Assembly: GCA_032622095.1 (NCBI GenBank)
Contig: CP136063.1
Coordinates: 208,247,934 to 208,311,933, forward strand
DNA from: Siphonodentalium dalli
Taxonomy: Eukaryota > Mollusca > Scaphopoda > Gadilida > Siphonodentaliidae
Direction of reading: 5' to 3'
DNA: 64,000 nucleotides
The notes below the pieces were generated by a model. The model was not told the origin of the DNA. It did no database searches and was given only the letters and a program-made list of their open reading frames with translations. Position numbers and translations under genes: made by a program. This document shows, in pieces, positions 11,123 to 22,150 of this stretch (positions are counted from its first letter, which is position 1; each line of letters starts with the position of its first letter).

Positions 11123-11635
11123 CAGATTTATGTCCCCAGAGGGTGAATTAGGTGCCGCTCGCCCGCTGTGTGGGATAGCGTCACTAAATTCACGCTCTGT
11201 GGACCTCATTATGCAGATGACAGACACACTATTTTAAAGGTTTGTCGGTGACGCCACAAAATATGATAACACTCGTATACGTCCTGCGGTTATTAATAAC
11301 AGGACAGCGGTCATCGTCCAATTTCCGGACACTAATTGGCATACATTAGATATATGACGTCACACAGACGTCATCGCGCACTAATGGTTTGCAAATGTTT
11401 GCTCATGATGGAGTGGCTATAGGTGGATTGATTATTCGTTAAACAATAATGCATTTGTTAGCAGGGTCGGGTATTTACCCGATCGAACCTGATCGAACTC
11501 GAATTTCTAACGAATCTCAGACAGTCATATATATCCTTTTCAGTGTAGGTCGTCAGGAATATTTTGGGTTATATAATTAACGATCGCGCTGTTCTAACGG
11601 GAGTATGTACGTATGACGTCACACGTAGTTAACGT

Positions 11636-12193
11636 TATAGCCAGTCTCTTTGAAAAGCCGACGAAAATCTTATATCGGAATTACACCTCTAAAACTCTCT
11701 ATTAAAGTTAGGTTCTGTATTGAAGGGATTCCCTCCATTTCATTGGAGAGTGGCGCAGATTGCGCGCGATTTCATTGGTTTATGGCACAGCAGGTCACGC
11801 CAGAGATCAGAGGTCAGTGACGTGTTTACAGAAACCACGCATTGTCAAACTCAACTATTGTTGGAAAAATGAACACAGGCGATATATCCATAATTCATTT
11901 TGCTCATCGCAATATATAGGAGACATCATCTTCGAATTTTTGTTTATCAGTCAACGATATTCATGACTGGTTATTCTTTCGCATCTAGTTGTATTTATAA
12001 CTATTTCTACTACAATTCTCACAAACATTTACTACGCCAGGAATGCACTCGATATTTGGAAACGGTTTATTATGTCATGTTGGGTATGCCGCGTCGCCGT
12101 AGAAATGAACTATATATATATACATTTCTACACTTCTAGAGACGTAATTCCGATATAGGATTTTTGTAAAATTTTCAAAGAGACTGCGTTATA
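11636..12193 (+). mobile_element. Non-autonomous TIR element in copy 1
   Basis: The ends are inverted repeats of about 55 bp: CAGTCTCTTTGAAAA, then CGAAAATCTTATATCGGAAT TAC on the left, and GTAATTCCGATATAGGATTT plus TTTTCAAAGAGACTG on the right. The interior (about 450 bp) has no credible ORF. The same element is at 17519-18075 in copy 2, because it predates the duplication. Family not assigned; target duplication not obvious. Confidence 0.7.
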
Positions 12194-12447
12194 CCGTGTC
12201 GAGAAACAATCACGTGATTTCCGAAAGTGGTTGCACAAAAGCGCGGAATCAGCAAAGAAAAGAAAAAGAAAAGTTGCTACTTCACAACTTCTGATATGTG
12301 ACAATGAACAATAAAGGTATTATAACTAGATAGTTTCATTTTAGATCAATTTCGTTTGCTGTCGTAATAAAAACCATTTACGACGTCATGACATGTTTCA
12401 TGACGTCAAAAAGTCATTTGTCTTTGCCGGTCAGAATCCAGACAAGA

Positions 12448-12478
12448 CTTTCATGTCATGTCATGTCATGTCATGTCG
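12448..12478 (+). repeat. (TCATG)n pentanucleotide microsatellite
   Basis: Four to five units of TCATG in copy 1. The homologous site in copy 2 (18333-18352) has fewer units. Confidence 0.85.
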
Positions 12479-12544
12479 TCTCCGGACGACCGATTTAGCA
12501 TCACTGAATATACATATTTATATACGCAGACACACTTCAGTTGC

Positions 12545-13851
12545 TTTAAAGGTACTCAATCCGATCAGACTGTCCCCATACCATCAAGATATAACAACAA
12601 CAACAACATTTCTTCAAAATACGCTTTAGTTATCAGAATCGATTTATTGCAACAATAATATTGGTTTTGTACGTTTCGCAGTATAGTACAAAACTTTTGT
12701 CTGAAGCGAGACGTGTGAGTACAACTGAACTATTGTTCATTGCAATTATCACCGGCCAGACAAGGCAGGTGATTAGTATTGATTGAGTAAGCCACTGTCG
12801 GGCTTACTGAGTGAGTGAACTTGCGGGTCACTTTAGCCGGTTTTCTCGAGGCGCACACATCAAATTTAAAAAAAGATGTGTTCATCACTTACTAAATAGA
12901 AAGTGCGCTATAAGCTTGAAGTTTTCGGATGTTTTATCCTGTAATCGAAAATATTAGCTTTTTTGGCATTCAGATAGATTAATGATATTCCGATACAACA
13001 AATTCATTAATTTTAACAGCAATGCCATGATATTCAGCTGTCAATGGGGAAATTAGAATATTGTTGGATATATTAATATTGTTATATAATACGTAAGCAT
13101 GCCATAATCCATGTTTGAAATTTATATACATGCACGAGCATTCCAAGCTTTCAGAGTATATTTTTTTCCCACAAAAGTGGTTTTATCTCTGTTTTAACGC
13201 CTGAATGCCTTCTGAAAACGGCTGTCTGTTCTCTGTACATGTTGGGCAAACATGATTTCGTTTACGAATATGATATTCAGAACGGCTATGTTGATAAAAA
13301 AATAATTTGATATGTTTGGTGTACATTATTGTATACAAATTGGCTACTAGTTCAATGGCACATATATATGTCAGCCGTTGACAGAATGTTTGCATGTTTG
13401 TTGTACACATTGCGCCATACCAAGATCACAATAAAAGCTACCGGCTATCTGCTTCAAACGTTGTTTGTGTTTTGTACCCAGTCTAGAGCAGACTGCAAAA
13501 CACTGTCAACTATGGTATCAAATTTCCTAAAACTTGTTATTTATCAACATTTTGTTTAACAACATATGGCCGTATTATCACTAACGTATCACGAAATTTT
13601 ACCGTATTACCACTTAATTTTAGAGTTATCCATCTTCATTCGCAATTTTTGTCCGAGACCCTCCGTTTGACCACGTGTTTCTGTGCCACATATTATTACA
13701 CATCTCGATAAATAATAAACTTCAGAAATCGATATCTGATCACTATGAGCTTTGATGGGTGGGTTCCTTGACCTCGAATCAAATATGTTTTACCTCCGAA
13801 GCCAAAGAATTAGTAATATAGGAGCGTCTGGTCGTATTGAGTACCTTTAAA
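12545..13851 (+). mobile_element. GGTACTCAATCCGA foldback MITE, copy 1, interrupted
   Basis: The left end TTTAAAGGTACTCAATCCGA (12545) and right end GTATTGAGTACCTTTAAA (13834-13851) match the termini of the intact copy at 22753-23233. Internal text (GAGTTATCCATCTTCAT, GAGCTTTGATGGGTGGGTTC, AATCAAATATG) also matches that family. It is split by an 835-bp insertion at 12660. It sits inside tandem copy 1; the copy-2 equivalent (18422-18777) lost its right end. Confidence 0.78.
12660..13494 (+). mobile_element. 835-bp insertion absent from the paralogous copy
   Basis: Copy 2 reads AACAATAAT directly into GCAAAACACTG (18540-18556), whereas copy 1 has 835 extra bases between those words. The related MITE copy at 62030-62366 also lacks the insert, so the empty state is ancestral. 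Its ends are neither obvious inverted repeats nor flanked by a target duplication. Its 75-codon minus-strand ORF (13183-13410) has a Cys-x2-Cys pair but no recognisable domain. Type of insertion unknown. Confidence 0.75.
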
Positions 13852-14100
13852 GTGATGTGAAACACTCCGGTATGGTGATCAAATAGAAATGGAGAATAAT
13901 CTTGTTCAAAGTAGTTATTTTTACAAACATTATGTCTAAATTGACAACACACACCGACAATCTTATTTATTATTTAAATGCAGTGACTGCCGATGGCGAA
14001 ATAGTTTTCGTTAGTTTATCGCCGATAGAAGAGTAGTAAATATTTACAACTTAGCGTAGTTCAGGCAATGTTTTCTGTGGAGTGGTACGGTCGATTTGCT
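13848..14100 (+). repeat. Dispersed TTAAAGTGA repeat, copy 1
   Basis: It begins TTTAAAGTGATGTGAAACACTCCG and shares GCAGTGACTGCCGATGGCGA, TTTCGTTAGTTTATCGCCGA and the ATTTACAACTTAGCGTAGTT text with 18765-19005 and, more diverged, with 60889-61110. The TTAA-starting terminus suggests a TTAA-target DNA element. Confidence 0.65.
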
Positions 14101-14991
14101 GGATATTTTCGGTGATGTTAGTAGAATGATACATTCCTCCAGTTGACATAGCACCTGGATACTAACTTGTCAGTTTCATGCACCCGAACAAGTACATATT
14201 ATGTCTTTAACAAGGGACAACCATATAAAGTCTACACGGTCGTATGAACCCACCTTCACCTACAGTCAATTACATATAATAAAAAAAAAATTCCCCGCGT
14301 TATCTTTTCGACTGTATAAGGTTCCCTGTCAAAACTTCAAAAAGTTCCCAGGTTTTTTGCACTGGTGGAATATGATCTCTACGGGCGTTAGCCAGAGTAC
14401 AGATTCATGGCATGATCTTATCCCATATAGCAGTTAAGGTCTAAAAATTATAAGAAACAATGTTAATTTGAGACTATAGATACTTCCCAGGAGATTAGGC
14501 CTAAGCAGAGTTATGTCACCAGAGGGTGAATTAGGTGCCGCTCTCCCGCTGTGTGGGATAGCGTCACTAAATTCACGCTCTGTGGACCTCATTATGCAGA
14601 TGACAGACACACTATTTTAAAGGTTTGTCGGTGACGCCACAAAATATAACACTCGTATACGTCCTGCGGTTATTAATAACAGGACAGCGGTCATCGTCCA
14701 ATTTCCGGACACTAATTGGCATACATTAGATATATGACGTCACACAGACGTCATCGCACTAATGGTTTGCAAATGTTTGCTCATGATGGAGTGGCTATAG
14801 GTGGATTGATTATTCGTTAAACAATAATGCATTTGTTAGCTGGGTCGTGTATTTACCCGATCGAACATGATCGAACTCGAATTTCTAACGAATCTCAGAC
14901 AGTCATATCCTTTTCAGTGTAGGTCGTCAGGAATATTTTGGGTTATATAATTAACGATCGCGCTGTTCTAATGGGAGTATGTACGTATGAC

Positions 14992-15297
14992 CACAGGAGC
15001 TTGGAATTTGGTCAAACCCCCTCTTTTATTGACAGAACCACCACCCGGGACCATAGGTCACGGAAGGAACGAAACACGAATTTGTTGCCACCCATTTTGA
15101 ACTCAACTGTATTCCTACAAAAAATATATTTTCACTAAAAAATTTTGGTACCTCTTACACCTTAGATGCCAATCTACAACATTCCATAGGTATATTTTTC
15201 CAGTTCTTCGAAAACCTCACTTTATTTCGGTAATGTATTGTAAATTCACCAACGAACACAAATCTGCAACACCTCCATCACCCGTTGTAGAATCTGA
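14992..15297 (+). repeat. Left terminal inverted repeat of the 2.5-kb transposon
   Basis: 306 bp complementary to 17189-17494 with few mismatches. The similarity ends sharply after AGAATCTGA. Confidence 0.9.
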
Positions 15298-16631
15298 GTA
15301 GCGGAAATGGTACCGAAATATGCGGAAACTTTAAAACTATGATCCGGAGACGGATAGCATGAAAGTGCCGTTTATAATTTCGAACATAGCTGCTGATTAC
15401 ATGTTTATTACATGACCGAAACTGATAAATTGTGTCAAATACAATTTAATATATGTAATTCTGCGTCAATCATACGTCGTGGTTGGTATAACACAATTTT
15501 TAACCAAGAATTCGAAGAGCTCCTGATCAGGTACGTATTGTTGGTCCGATCATAATTAAATTGGTCATGGAGGTTGACATTGACATGTAGATGGGAACGA
15601 ATAATTTTGGAGTGAATTCCCCAAGAAACATGGCCACCGTCGGCCATCTTGGATTTCAGCGATAACCCTGCATATATAAATCAATGACACTGCCTAGAGC
15701 TTTGTCGATGCACCGATCATCGTGAAATTTTCATGGGTCATGACATCGATATCAAAATGAGAACGAATCATTGCTATATACTGTAGCATTGGTACGATCA
15801 TCGTGAAATTATTCATAGAAACATGACCGCCGTAGGATTTCAGCCACTCGTTTCATCGACCATGAAAGTTACATTAAGTAATGTTTTTAATATTTTTGTG
15901 GGGTATTTTCGACTTTGAGAAAAACAATGCCATATGGCGGCTAGCTGTCTTGAATTTCCAATTCATGAGCACAGGCTATATAATCATATGCCTAAAGCCA
16001 TTCTTTGAGAGTTTTGGTGATGATTCGTTACGAGCCACGAGTGACGTATACTATTTATATATCCTGGTAGTGATACAATTGACAATACTTATAGTTGCTT
16101 ATTAAATAAAATTTATGTTAGCGAGTTTATCACTAACTCAATTTTATAAACTAGTTATTCGGTAAACCAGTTTGCCTTTCAACTTGCACAGATAAAACGT
16201 ATACCGTAAAGAATACGCAGGATAACATGAAAGAATCTTATTACATTTTGTTACTATATTTGGCATATTATGATATAAATGGCGAGCTTTTGTACCCTAC
16301 ATTGACAATTTTGAATTTCGCGAAACTAAACACTCGTTCTATATATCGTTACCTAACTGAAGAAAAATGTTTTCTCTCGTCAACTAAGACATGTATTTGT
16401 TCGTCAGAACTAGTAAAAAACAGCATTTTATGTGGAAATAATCAAGATATTCTGGCAACGAATATGCACCAAAACGCACAAAGGAATCGCTTCATGCATA
16501 GGCATATATATACCAGGCCTCCCCGTGAGTCTATATATATATTTTTTTCTTCTACTTTGTGATATTCGATCAGTGGGTTGATTACTATTACTATTATATG
16601 ATGGATAGTTTAGGTCTATAAACAGATCGCG

Positions 16632-16737
16632 ACAGAGATAGAGAGAGAGAGAGAGAGATAGAGAGAAGAGAGAGAGAGAGAGAAGAGAGAGAGCGAGAGG
16701 AGAGAGAGAAGAGAGATGGGAGAGAGAGAGAGAGAGT
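16632..16737 (+). repeat. (GA)n microsatellite
   Basis: About 105 bp of imperfect GA repeats lie inside the 2.5-kb transposon. The Ser/Leu-rich minus-strand ORFs crossing it are artefacts of the repeat. Confidence 0.95.
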
Positions 16738-17188
16738 TGTGGTCCCCTTATGACCAATCATTGCCACCAGTAGCATTACCAAGTCAAGTAGTACATAGGC
16801 CTACCGGTGCACAACGAACATAAAAAAAACCAATACCACGTGGTCGTGCCATAAATAGAAATAAATTACATTTAAAATATTTGTACTAATTACCATTCAG
16901 TCAAATGAAGAATATTTTCTTGGACAGTCGTCATTTTCATCAGATGATAACAGCAGACAGACAAATACAAAATTTTTCAAGAAAATACACAAAACATCAG
17001 GATAAGATCATCAAAAACGCGCATAGTATGACGCAAACATAAACTGATTTAAGTTTTCTGGCGCCTAAGTTCGAAAACCGCACGCACTTTCAAATATTTT
17101 TGAATTTCACGGGCTTTAAATTTAGGTTTCGATTTTATTTCGTTCCGACTTTGTTATTCCGGAAAAATGGTTTTGTGCCATTTGTCAT

Positions 17189-17494
17189 TCAGATTCTACA
17201 ACGGGTGATGGAGGTGTTGCAGATTTGTGTTCGTTGGTGAATTTACAATACATTACCGAAATAAAGTGAGGTTTTCGAAGAACTGGAAAAATATACCTAT
17301 GGAATGTTGAAGATTGGCATCTAAGGTGTAAGAGGTACCAAAAGTTTTTAGTGAAAATATATTTTTTGTAGGAATAGAGTTGAGTTCAAAATGGGTGGCA
17401 ACAAATTCGTGTTTCGTTCCTTCCGTGACCTATGGTCCCGGGTGGTGGTTCTGCCAATAAAAGAGGGGTTTTGACCAAATTCCAAGCTCCTGTG
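17189..17494 (-). repeat. Right terminal inverted repeat of the 2.5-kb transposon
   Basis: Inverted partner of 14992-15297, ending GCTCCTGTG directly before the second GTATGAC target copy. Confidence 0.9.
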
Positions 17495-17518
17495 GTATGA
17501 CGTCACACGTAGTTAACG

Positions 17519-18075
17519 TTATAGCCAGTCTCTTTGAAAAGCCGACGAAAATCTTATATCTGAATTACACCTCTAAAACTCTCTATTAAAGTTAGGTTCT
17601 GTATTGAAGGGATTCCCTCCATTTCATTGGAGAGTGGCGCAGATTGCGTGCGATTTCATTGGTTTGTGGCATAGCAGGTCACGTCAGAGATCAGAGGTCA
17701 GTGACGTGTTGACAGAAACCACGCATTGTCAAACTCAACTATTGTTGGAAAAATGAACACAGGCGATATATCCATAATTCATTTTGCTCATCGCAATATA
17801 TAGGAGACATCATCTTCGAGTTGTTTTTTATCAGTCAACGATATACAGGACTGGTTATTCTTTCGCATCTAGTTGTATTTATAACTATTTCTACTACGAT
17901 TCTCACAAACATTTACTACGCCAGGAATGCACTCCATATTTGGAAACGGTTTATTATGTCATGTTGGGTATGCCGCGTCGCCGTAGAAATGAACTATATA
18001 TATACATTTCTACACTTCTAGAGACGTAATTCCGATATAGGATTTTTGTAAAATTTTCAAAGAGACTGCGTTATA
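17519..18075 (+). mobile_element. Non-autonomous TIR element in copy 2
   Basis: Paralogue of 11636-12193 carried by the tandem duplication, with the same CAGTCTCTTTGAAAA termini. It differs by scattered substitutions. Confidence 0.7.
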
Positions 18076-18421
18076 CCGTGTCGAGAAACAATCACGTGAC
18101 TTCCGACAGTGGTTGCACAAAAGCGCGGAATCAGCAAAGAAAAGAAAAAGAAAAGTTGCTACTTCACAACTTCTGATATGTGACAATGAACAATAAAGGT
18201 ATTATAACTAGATAGTTTCATTTTAGATCAATTTCGTTTGCTGTCGTAATAAAAACCATTTACGACGTCATGACATGTTTCATGACGTCAAAAAGTCATT
18301 TGTCTTTGCCGGTCAGAATCCAGACAAGACTTTCATGTCATGTCATGTCATGTCGTCTCCGGACGACCGATTTAGCATCACTGAATATACATATTTATAT
18401 ACGCAGACACACTTCAGTTGC

Positions 18422-18777
18422 TTTAAAGGTACTCAATCCGATCAGACTGTCCCCATACCATCAAGATATAACAACAACAACAACAACAACAACAACATTT
18501 CTTCAAAATACGCTATAGTTATCAGAATCGATTTATTGCAACAATAATGCAAAACACTGTCAACTATGGTATCAAATTTCCTAAAACTTGTTATTTATCA
18601 ACATTTTGTTTAACAAAATATGGCCGTATTATCACTAACGTATCACGAAATTTGACCGTATTACCACTTAATTTTAGAGTTATCCATCTTCATTCGCAAT
18701 TTTGTCCGAGACCCTCCGTTTGACCACATGTTTCTGGGCCACATATTATTACACATCTCGATAAATAATAAACTTCA
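18422..18777 (+). mobile_element. GGTACTCAATCCGA foldback MITE, copy 2, right end deleted
   Basis: It starts TTTAAAGGTACTCAATCCGA and is uninterrupted where copy 1 has the 835-bp insert. It stops at AAACTTCA and then jumps into CACTCCGG of the neighbouring repeat; a two-base overlap (CA) at the deletion junction fits end joining. It contains a (CAA)n run of about nine units (18470-18498) against about five in copy 1. Confidence 0.75.
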
Positions 18778-19287
18778 CTCCGGTAGGGTGATAATATAGA
18801 AATGGAGAATAATCTTGTTCAAAGTAGTTATTTTTACGAACATTATGTTTAAATTGACAACACACACCGACAATCTTATTTATTATTTAAATGCAGTGAC
18901 TGCCGATGGCGAAATAGTTTTCGTTAGTTTATCGCCGATAGAAGAGTAGTAAATATTTACAACTTAGCGTAGTTCAGGCAATGTTTTCTGTGGAGTGGTA
19001 CGGTCGATTTGCTGGATATTTTCGGTGATGTTAGTAGAATGATACATTCCTCCAGTTGGCATAGCACCTGGATACTAACTTGTCAGTTTCATGCACCCGA
19101 ACAAGTACATACTATGTCTTTAATAAGGGACAACCATATAAAGTCTACACGGTCGTACGAACCCACCTTTCTAGGCATACGGATACGCCCGTACCGTTCT
19201 GGAGGTGGCATGCTTAATTATCGGCTTAATTGCAGCAATTTGTATAACCTCCAAAAATAGAAGTCTACTCCAAAAGGATTTACACGA

Positions 19288-19711
19288 TTAACCCTTTCAG
19301 TGCCATTTTTTTTATTTTTTTTATTTTTATTTTTTTTTGGGTTGAATTATTTTTGGGTATGATTAAGCATGCTATAGCGAATTTAAAAACAAACTGGATA
19401 AAACCTTAGGGGCATGTTATAACTCAAAACTGTCACCAAGTATTCATAGTAATAATTTTGATGCCCATGAAAAACGTAAGATTCCCTGGCACTAAACCTA
19501 CAAAATAAGTCTGTTAAAGAATATATGAAAAAATTATTAAAATTGTAAAAAATTGTAAAAAAAATAATAACAAATGATGAAAAAATGTTAGGCCAATGCA
19601 TTCTCTTATATATGCGAGGCGACCTATGGTCGACTCGCATATATAAGAGAATGCATTGGCACAGGGTATATGGGTTGATGCAAAAATCGGACCTAGCACT
19701 GAAAGGATTAA
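19288..19711 (+). mobile_element. TTAA-type palindromic MITE, complete
   Basis: The termini are TTAACCCTTTCAGTGC (19288) and GCACTGAAAGGATTAA (ending 19711), inverted repeats with TTAA at both edges. The interior has poly-T/A-rich text and a 67-bp near-perfect palindrome (19593-19659) beginning CCAATGCATTCTCTTATATA. The same palindrome occurs at 3798, 25731, 25829, 55010, 55448, 63695 and 63843. The TTAA target and CCCTTT start fit piggyBac or Kolobok non-autonomous elements. ORFs inside are chance. Confidence 0.82.
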
Positions 19712-20179
19712 TCAAGCATTCGCGTTGGGTCTTATTATATTGGCCCATGAATATTTACATGATCCGTCGCAAGGTTCTTCACCTTTAACATCATTCCGCG
19801 TCGGGGTCGTTCTATTTGCCTTGTATAGTATCATATTATAGTTTATTTGAGGAACAAATACTTAGTGGCTTGACTGGAGAGAAATCATGGCACGTTTCGA
19901 GTTGATCGATAATTCTTTGGAAGCGACAGGGACATTGGCCACATCCGCCAATTTCGACAATGTTTTCAACATTTGGAAATTTCATGACTGACACCACAAA
20001 CAGGCAAAAACTAGGTTGAATGGTTCTTGCGGTAAATGTTTTGTACTGATATGACCAACAGGTCAGCTGAACAGTTGGAAAGTTCCTAAACAAAGAGTGT
20101 GTACAATGAAATTATTCTGGTGCGCATCTATTATCCTATATGACAAATACACATACGAGTATGAGTATGGAGAAACTCT
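19712..20179. other. Unannotated sequence with weak similarity to the 5.5-7.6 kb repeats
   Basis: Words such as ACATTTGGAAATTTCA, GACACCACAAA and AGTTGGAAAG near 19960-20080 echo the 6075-6425 / 7190-7500 repeat. No gene is seen. Confidence 0.4.
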
Positions 20180-20484
20180 TACATAGATACTCAAATCGTG
20201 ATAGTATGCATGCACGTTGTTCTTGTTTCTATAAAATAGTTCACATCAGGTACGAGGGAATACCAGGAAATATATATAGAAGATTTGGCACAGTAGCATG
20301 TTATATTTACGCCTCCGAAACATGCCGAGCATTGCTCTTTGAACATGCATGGGACTACAACACACAAGGCGCCTATTTTTAGAAGCAAATTTAATTTTTT
20401 GAGACAGTGCAAATTTTTTAATTTTTTTTTTATAGAAACAAGAACAACGTGCATGCATACTATCACGATTTGTGTATCTATGTA
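20180..20484 (+). repeat. Inverted repeat with about 53-bp arms
   Basis: Left arm 20180-20232 and right arm 20431-20484 are near-perfect complements (GATAGTATGCATGCACGTTG / CAACGTGCATGCATACTATC), with a loop of about 200 bp. Probably a small foldback element; ends not defined. Confidence 0.8.
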
Positions 20485-20489
20485 TTGAC

Positions 20490-20560
20490 GTCGTACTTTG
20501 AGTCGCAAGGCGCGCTCGCCGTCATGGGCCGGAGTTCGAATCCCACCCAACCCCCCAACC
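20490..20560 (+). repeat. tRNA-derived (SINE-like) fragment
   Basis: It contains GGCGCGCTCGCCGTCATGGG followed by CCGGAGTTCGAATCCCACC, which resembles the second half of tRNA-derived SINE heads (anticodon-arm text and the B box GTTCGAATCC). The A-box side is too degraded for a tRNA gene call. The minus-strand ORF over it (20191-20565) is spurious. Confidence 0.5.
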
Positions 20561-20879
20561 CCCAAATTTGTCTCAAAAATTTAATTTGCTTCCAGGAAAT
20601 AGTTTGTACTTTGTTTACTAGGTATATTTTTTTTTGCCAAATAAATCTTGTCTCGTGGTGGATTGAAGGCTGAAACTAAACTCGCGTTATTACACCCTAT
20701 CCGCGGATACGGGGATCAGATAGATCGACAAATACGTTAATTACTCTTAGATACAGACCTCAGTTGCAACCGAAAAATGTACTGAATTCATACTATTTAG
20801 AAACATTGGACACCAGCGATGGTCATACACCATGGAACATTAAAATACGTTTCTTGTTAGTCTTATCGTCAGTTGGCTT

Positions 20880-21235
20880 TTTTTTGTGAACAAATAAGTC
20901 AAATTCTGGCAAAATTTGACTCCATCTGGTCGATGACCTGCGTTTTCTCAAATGTGAGCCACAAACACCAAGTATCAAAAGATTATTTTGAAGATATCTC
21001 AATTTATCATTTTGACGACACAAATATTATTATTTCTAAGTCGAATACAATCGAACTTGGCTATCTCCTCTCAAATATGTACCAAATATCAAGAAATTAT
21101 GTTGAATATTGCTTAAGTTACGCCCGCGTCTTCTCAAACTTGAACCACGGAACACATTATGTTGAATATTGCTCAAGTTATCATCCGGACAACCCGGACG
21201 GACGGACGAACGGACGGACGGACGAACGAACTCCA
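20880..21235 (+). repeat. Dispersed repeat ending in (GGAC)n
   Basis: Two internal near-repeats (GAAATTATGTTGAATATTGC near 21090 and CACATTATGTTGAATATTGC near 21150) are followed by a GGACGGACGAAC tract (21195-21230). A GGACGGACGGACG tail on non-coding repeats is a pattern I associate with mollusc-type genomes. The 185-codon ORF through it is rejected because its N/D/G/R/T-rich segment is the microsatellite. Confidence 0.55.
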
Positions 21236-21430
21236 AGGCATAATTATAACAGTCCTCAGAAATGTTTTTGGGGACAACAATATAGCAATAGATGTATACT
21301 ATATTGTCAAGTTAGTGGGGTTTATGTTACTAATACCTCTAAAGATGAATCAAACAAGTCTAAGACCTTCCCGACGAAAATCGACAGGTTCCTTGTGTTT
21401 TTTTTTGTATTCGTTTCGAGTATTAAATAG

Positions 21431-22024
21431 TTGCAGTAACTTATGTGAGTTTGGTCATCAGACATAATAGTACAGTTATGTGAAGCCTGCATGTGTATTG
21501 GTATACCGTGTATTAATCTACCCATCGTATCCCTGCATCCAAATCACGTGACTAATTAATTTGCTTATGTGTTAATCAAGTGAACCAGTCCGTTTAAAGA
21601 TGGATTATCTCTTCATATATAACAAATCTGAAATAGGTTCGTGGGTATAAAATTATGAATATGATGTAAAGACCCCTGTCGTGAAACGCTTCTATCAATA
21701 AATATCAATTTTATTTCGAATATTTTCTGATAAATTCAGCTGATCAAAAGGGACTTATATTTGTTCTATTTTTATAACAGACTGTTCAGGCAATATTAGA
21801 AGGCGATAGAGATTATTAGAGTTCTCTATGCTTCCAACGTCAAATGTCCTAGATTGATTATTTTGTATTGTAATATTTCATAGTTATAAGCGATAATGAG
21901 TTTAATTAACGTTTATTTGTGGCAAAATTACACAATAAAATTGCTGGCGTCTGTTAACAGTAACCACTCTTTGTTGTTATCTAAACAATCACATTTTTTT
22001 TACCATAAAATAGTCGAAATATAA
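21431..22024. other. Unannotated AT-rich sequence
   Basis: No gene or repeat recognised. Confidence 0.45.
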
Positions 22025-22150
22025 TCAATATTAATTGATAGAAGCGTTTCCGGGCAGGATTCTTCAATTTATATATATAATATGTTATACCCCATAAACT
22101 ATATACATGTTGACAAAGAGATATATAGCAAGGCCATCTTTGACATACAT
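22025..22150 (+). repeat. Dispersed repeat, copy of 2020-2160
   Basis: It shares ATTAATTGATAG, GCGTTTCC, AAACTATATA and CCATCTTTRACATAC in order with 2025-2150. It is diverged and non-coding. Confidence 0.55.

Larger units (their letters stand above)
10869..14251 (+). repeat. Tandem segmental duplication, copy 1
   Basis: This segment is repeated immediately downstream (14252-19164) in the same order and orientation, apart from later insertions and deletions. The word ACCTT stands at the start (10869), at the junction (14252) and just past the end (19165), which fits a duplication formed at 5-bp microhomology. Copy 1 carries an extra 835 bp at 12660-13494. It keeps about 128 bp (13735-13862) that copy 2 has lost. 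No protein-coding gene is visible. Confidence 0.88.
14985..17501 (+). mobile_element. 2.5-kb DNA transposon with 306-bp TIRs and 7-bp target duplication
   Basis: The element spans 14992-17494. Left TIR 14992-15297 and right TIR 17189-17494 are near-identical inverted repeats starting CACAGGAGCTTGGAATTTGG. It is flanked by GTATGAC at 14985-14991 and 17495-17501. The paralogous copy 1 has a single GTATGAC with no insert at 11611-11617, which proves insertion after the duplication. The interior (15298-17188) has no transposase. Its longest ORF (111 codons at 16227) is unremarkable, so the element is non-autonomous. A 7-bp target with long TIRs does not settle the superfamily; MULE-like, hAT-like and Dada-like are possible. 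Confidence 0.9.
14252..19164 (+). repeat. Tandem segmental duplication, copy 2
   Basis: After removing the 2503-bp transposon at 14992-17494 and one target copy, this segment is collinear with 10869-14251. Differences are scattered substitutions, small indels, absence of the 835-bp insert, a loss of about 128 bp at 18777, a shorter TCATG run and a longer CAA run. Both copies are non-coding to my eye. Confidence 0.88.

Noticed and set aside
16428-16782. Ser/Leu-rich minus-strand ORFs
   Set aside because: They are produced by the (GA)n microsatellite inside the 2.5-kb transposon.
20873-21430. 185-codon plus-strand ORF
   Set aside because: It is the translation of a dispersed repeat with a (GGAC)n tract (N/G/R/T/D-rich part) and an internal doublet, not a gene.
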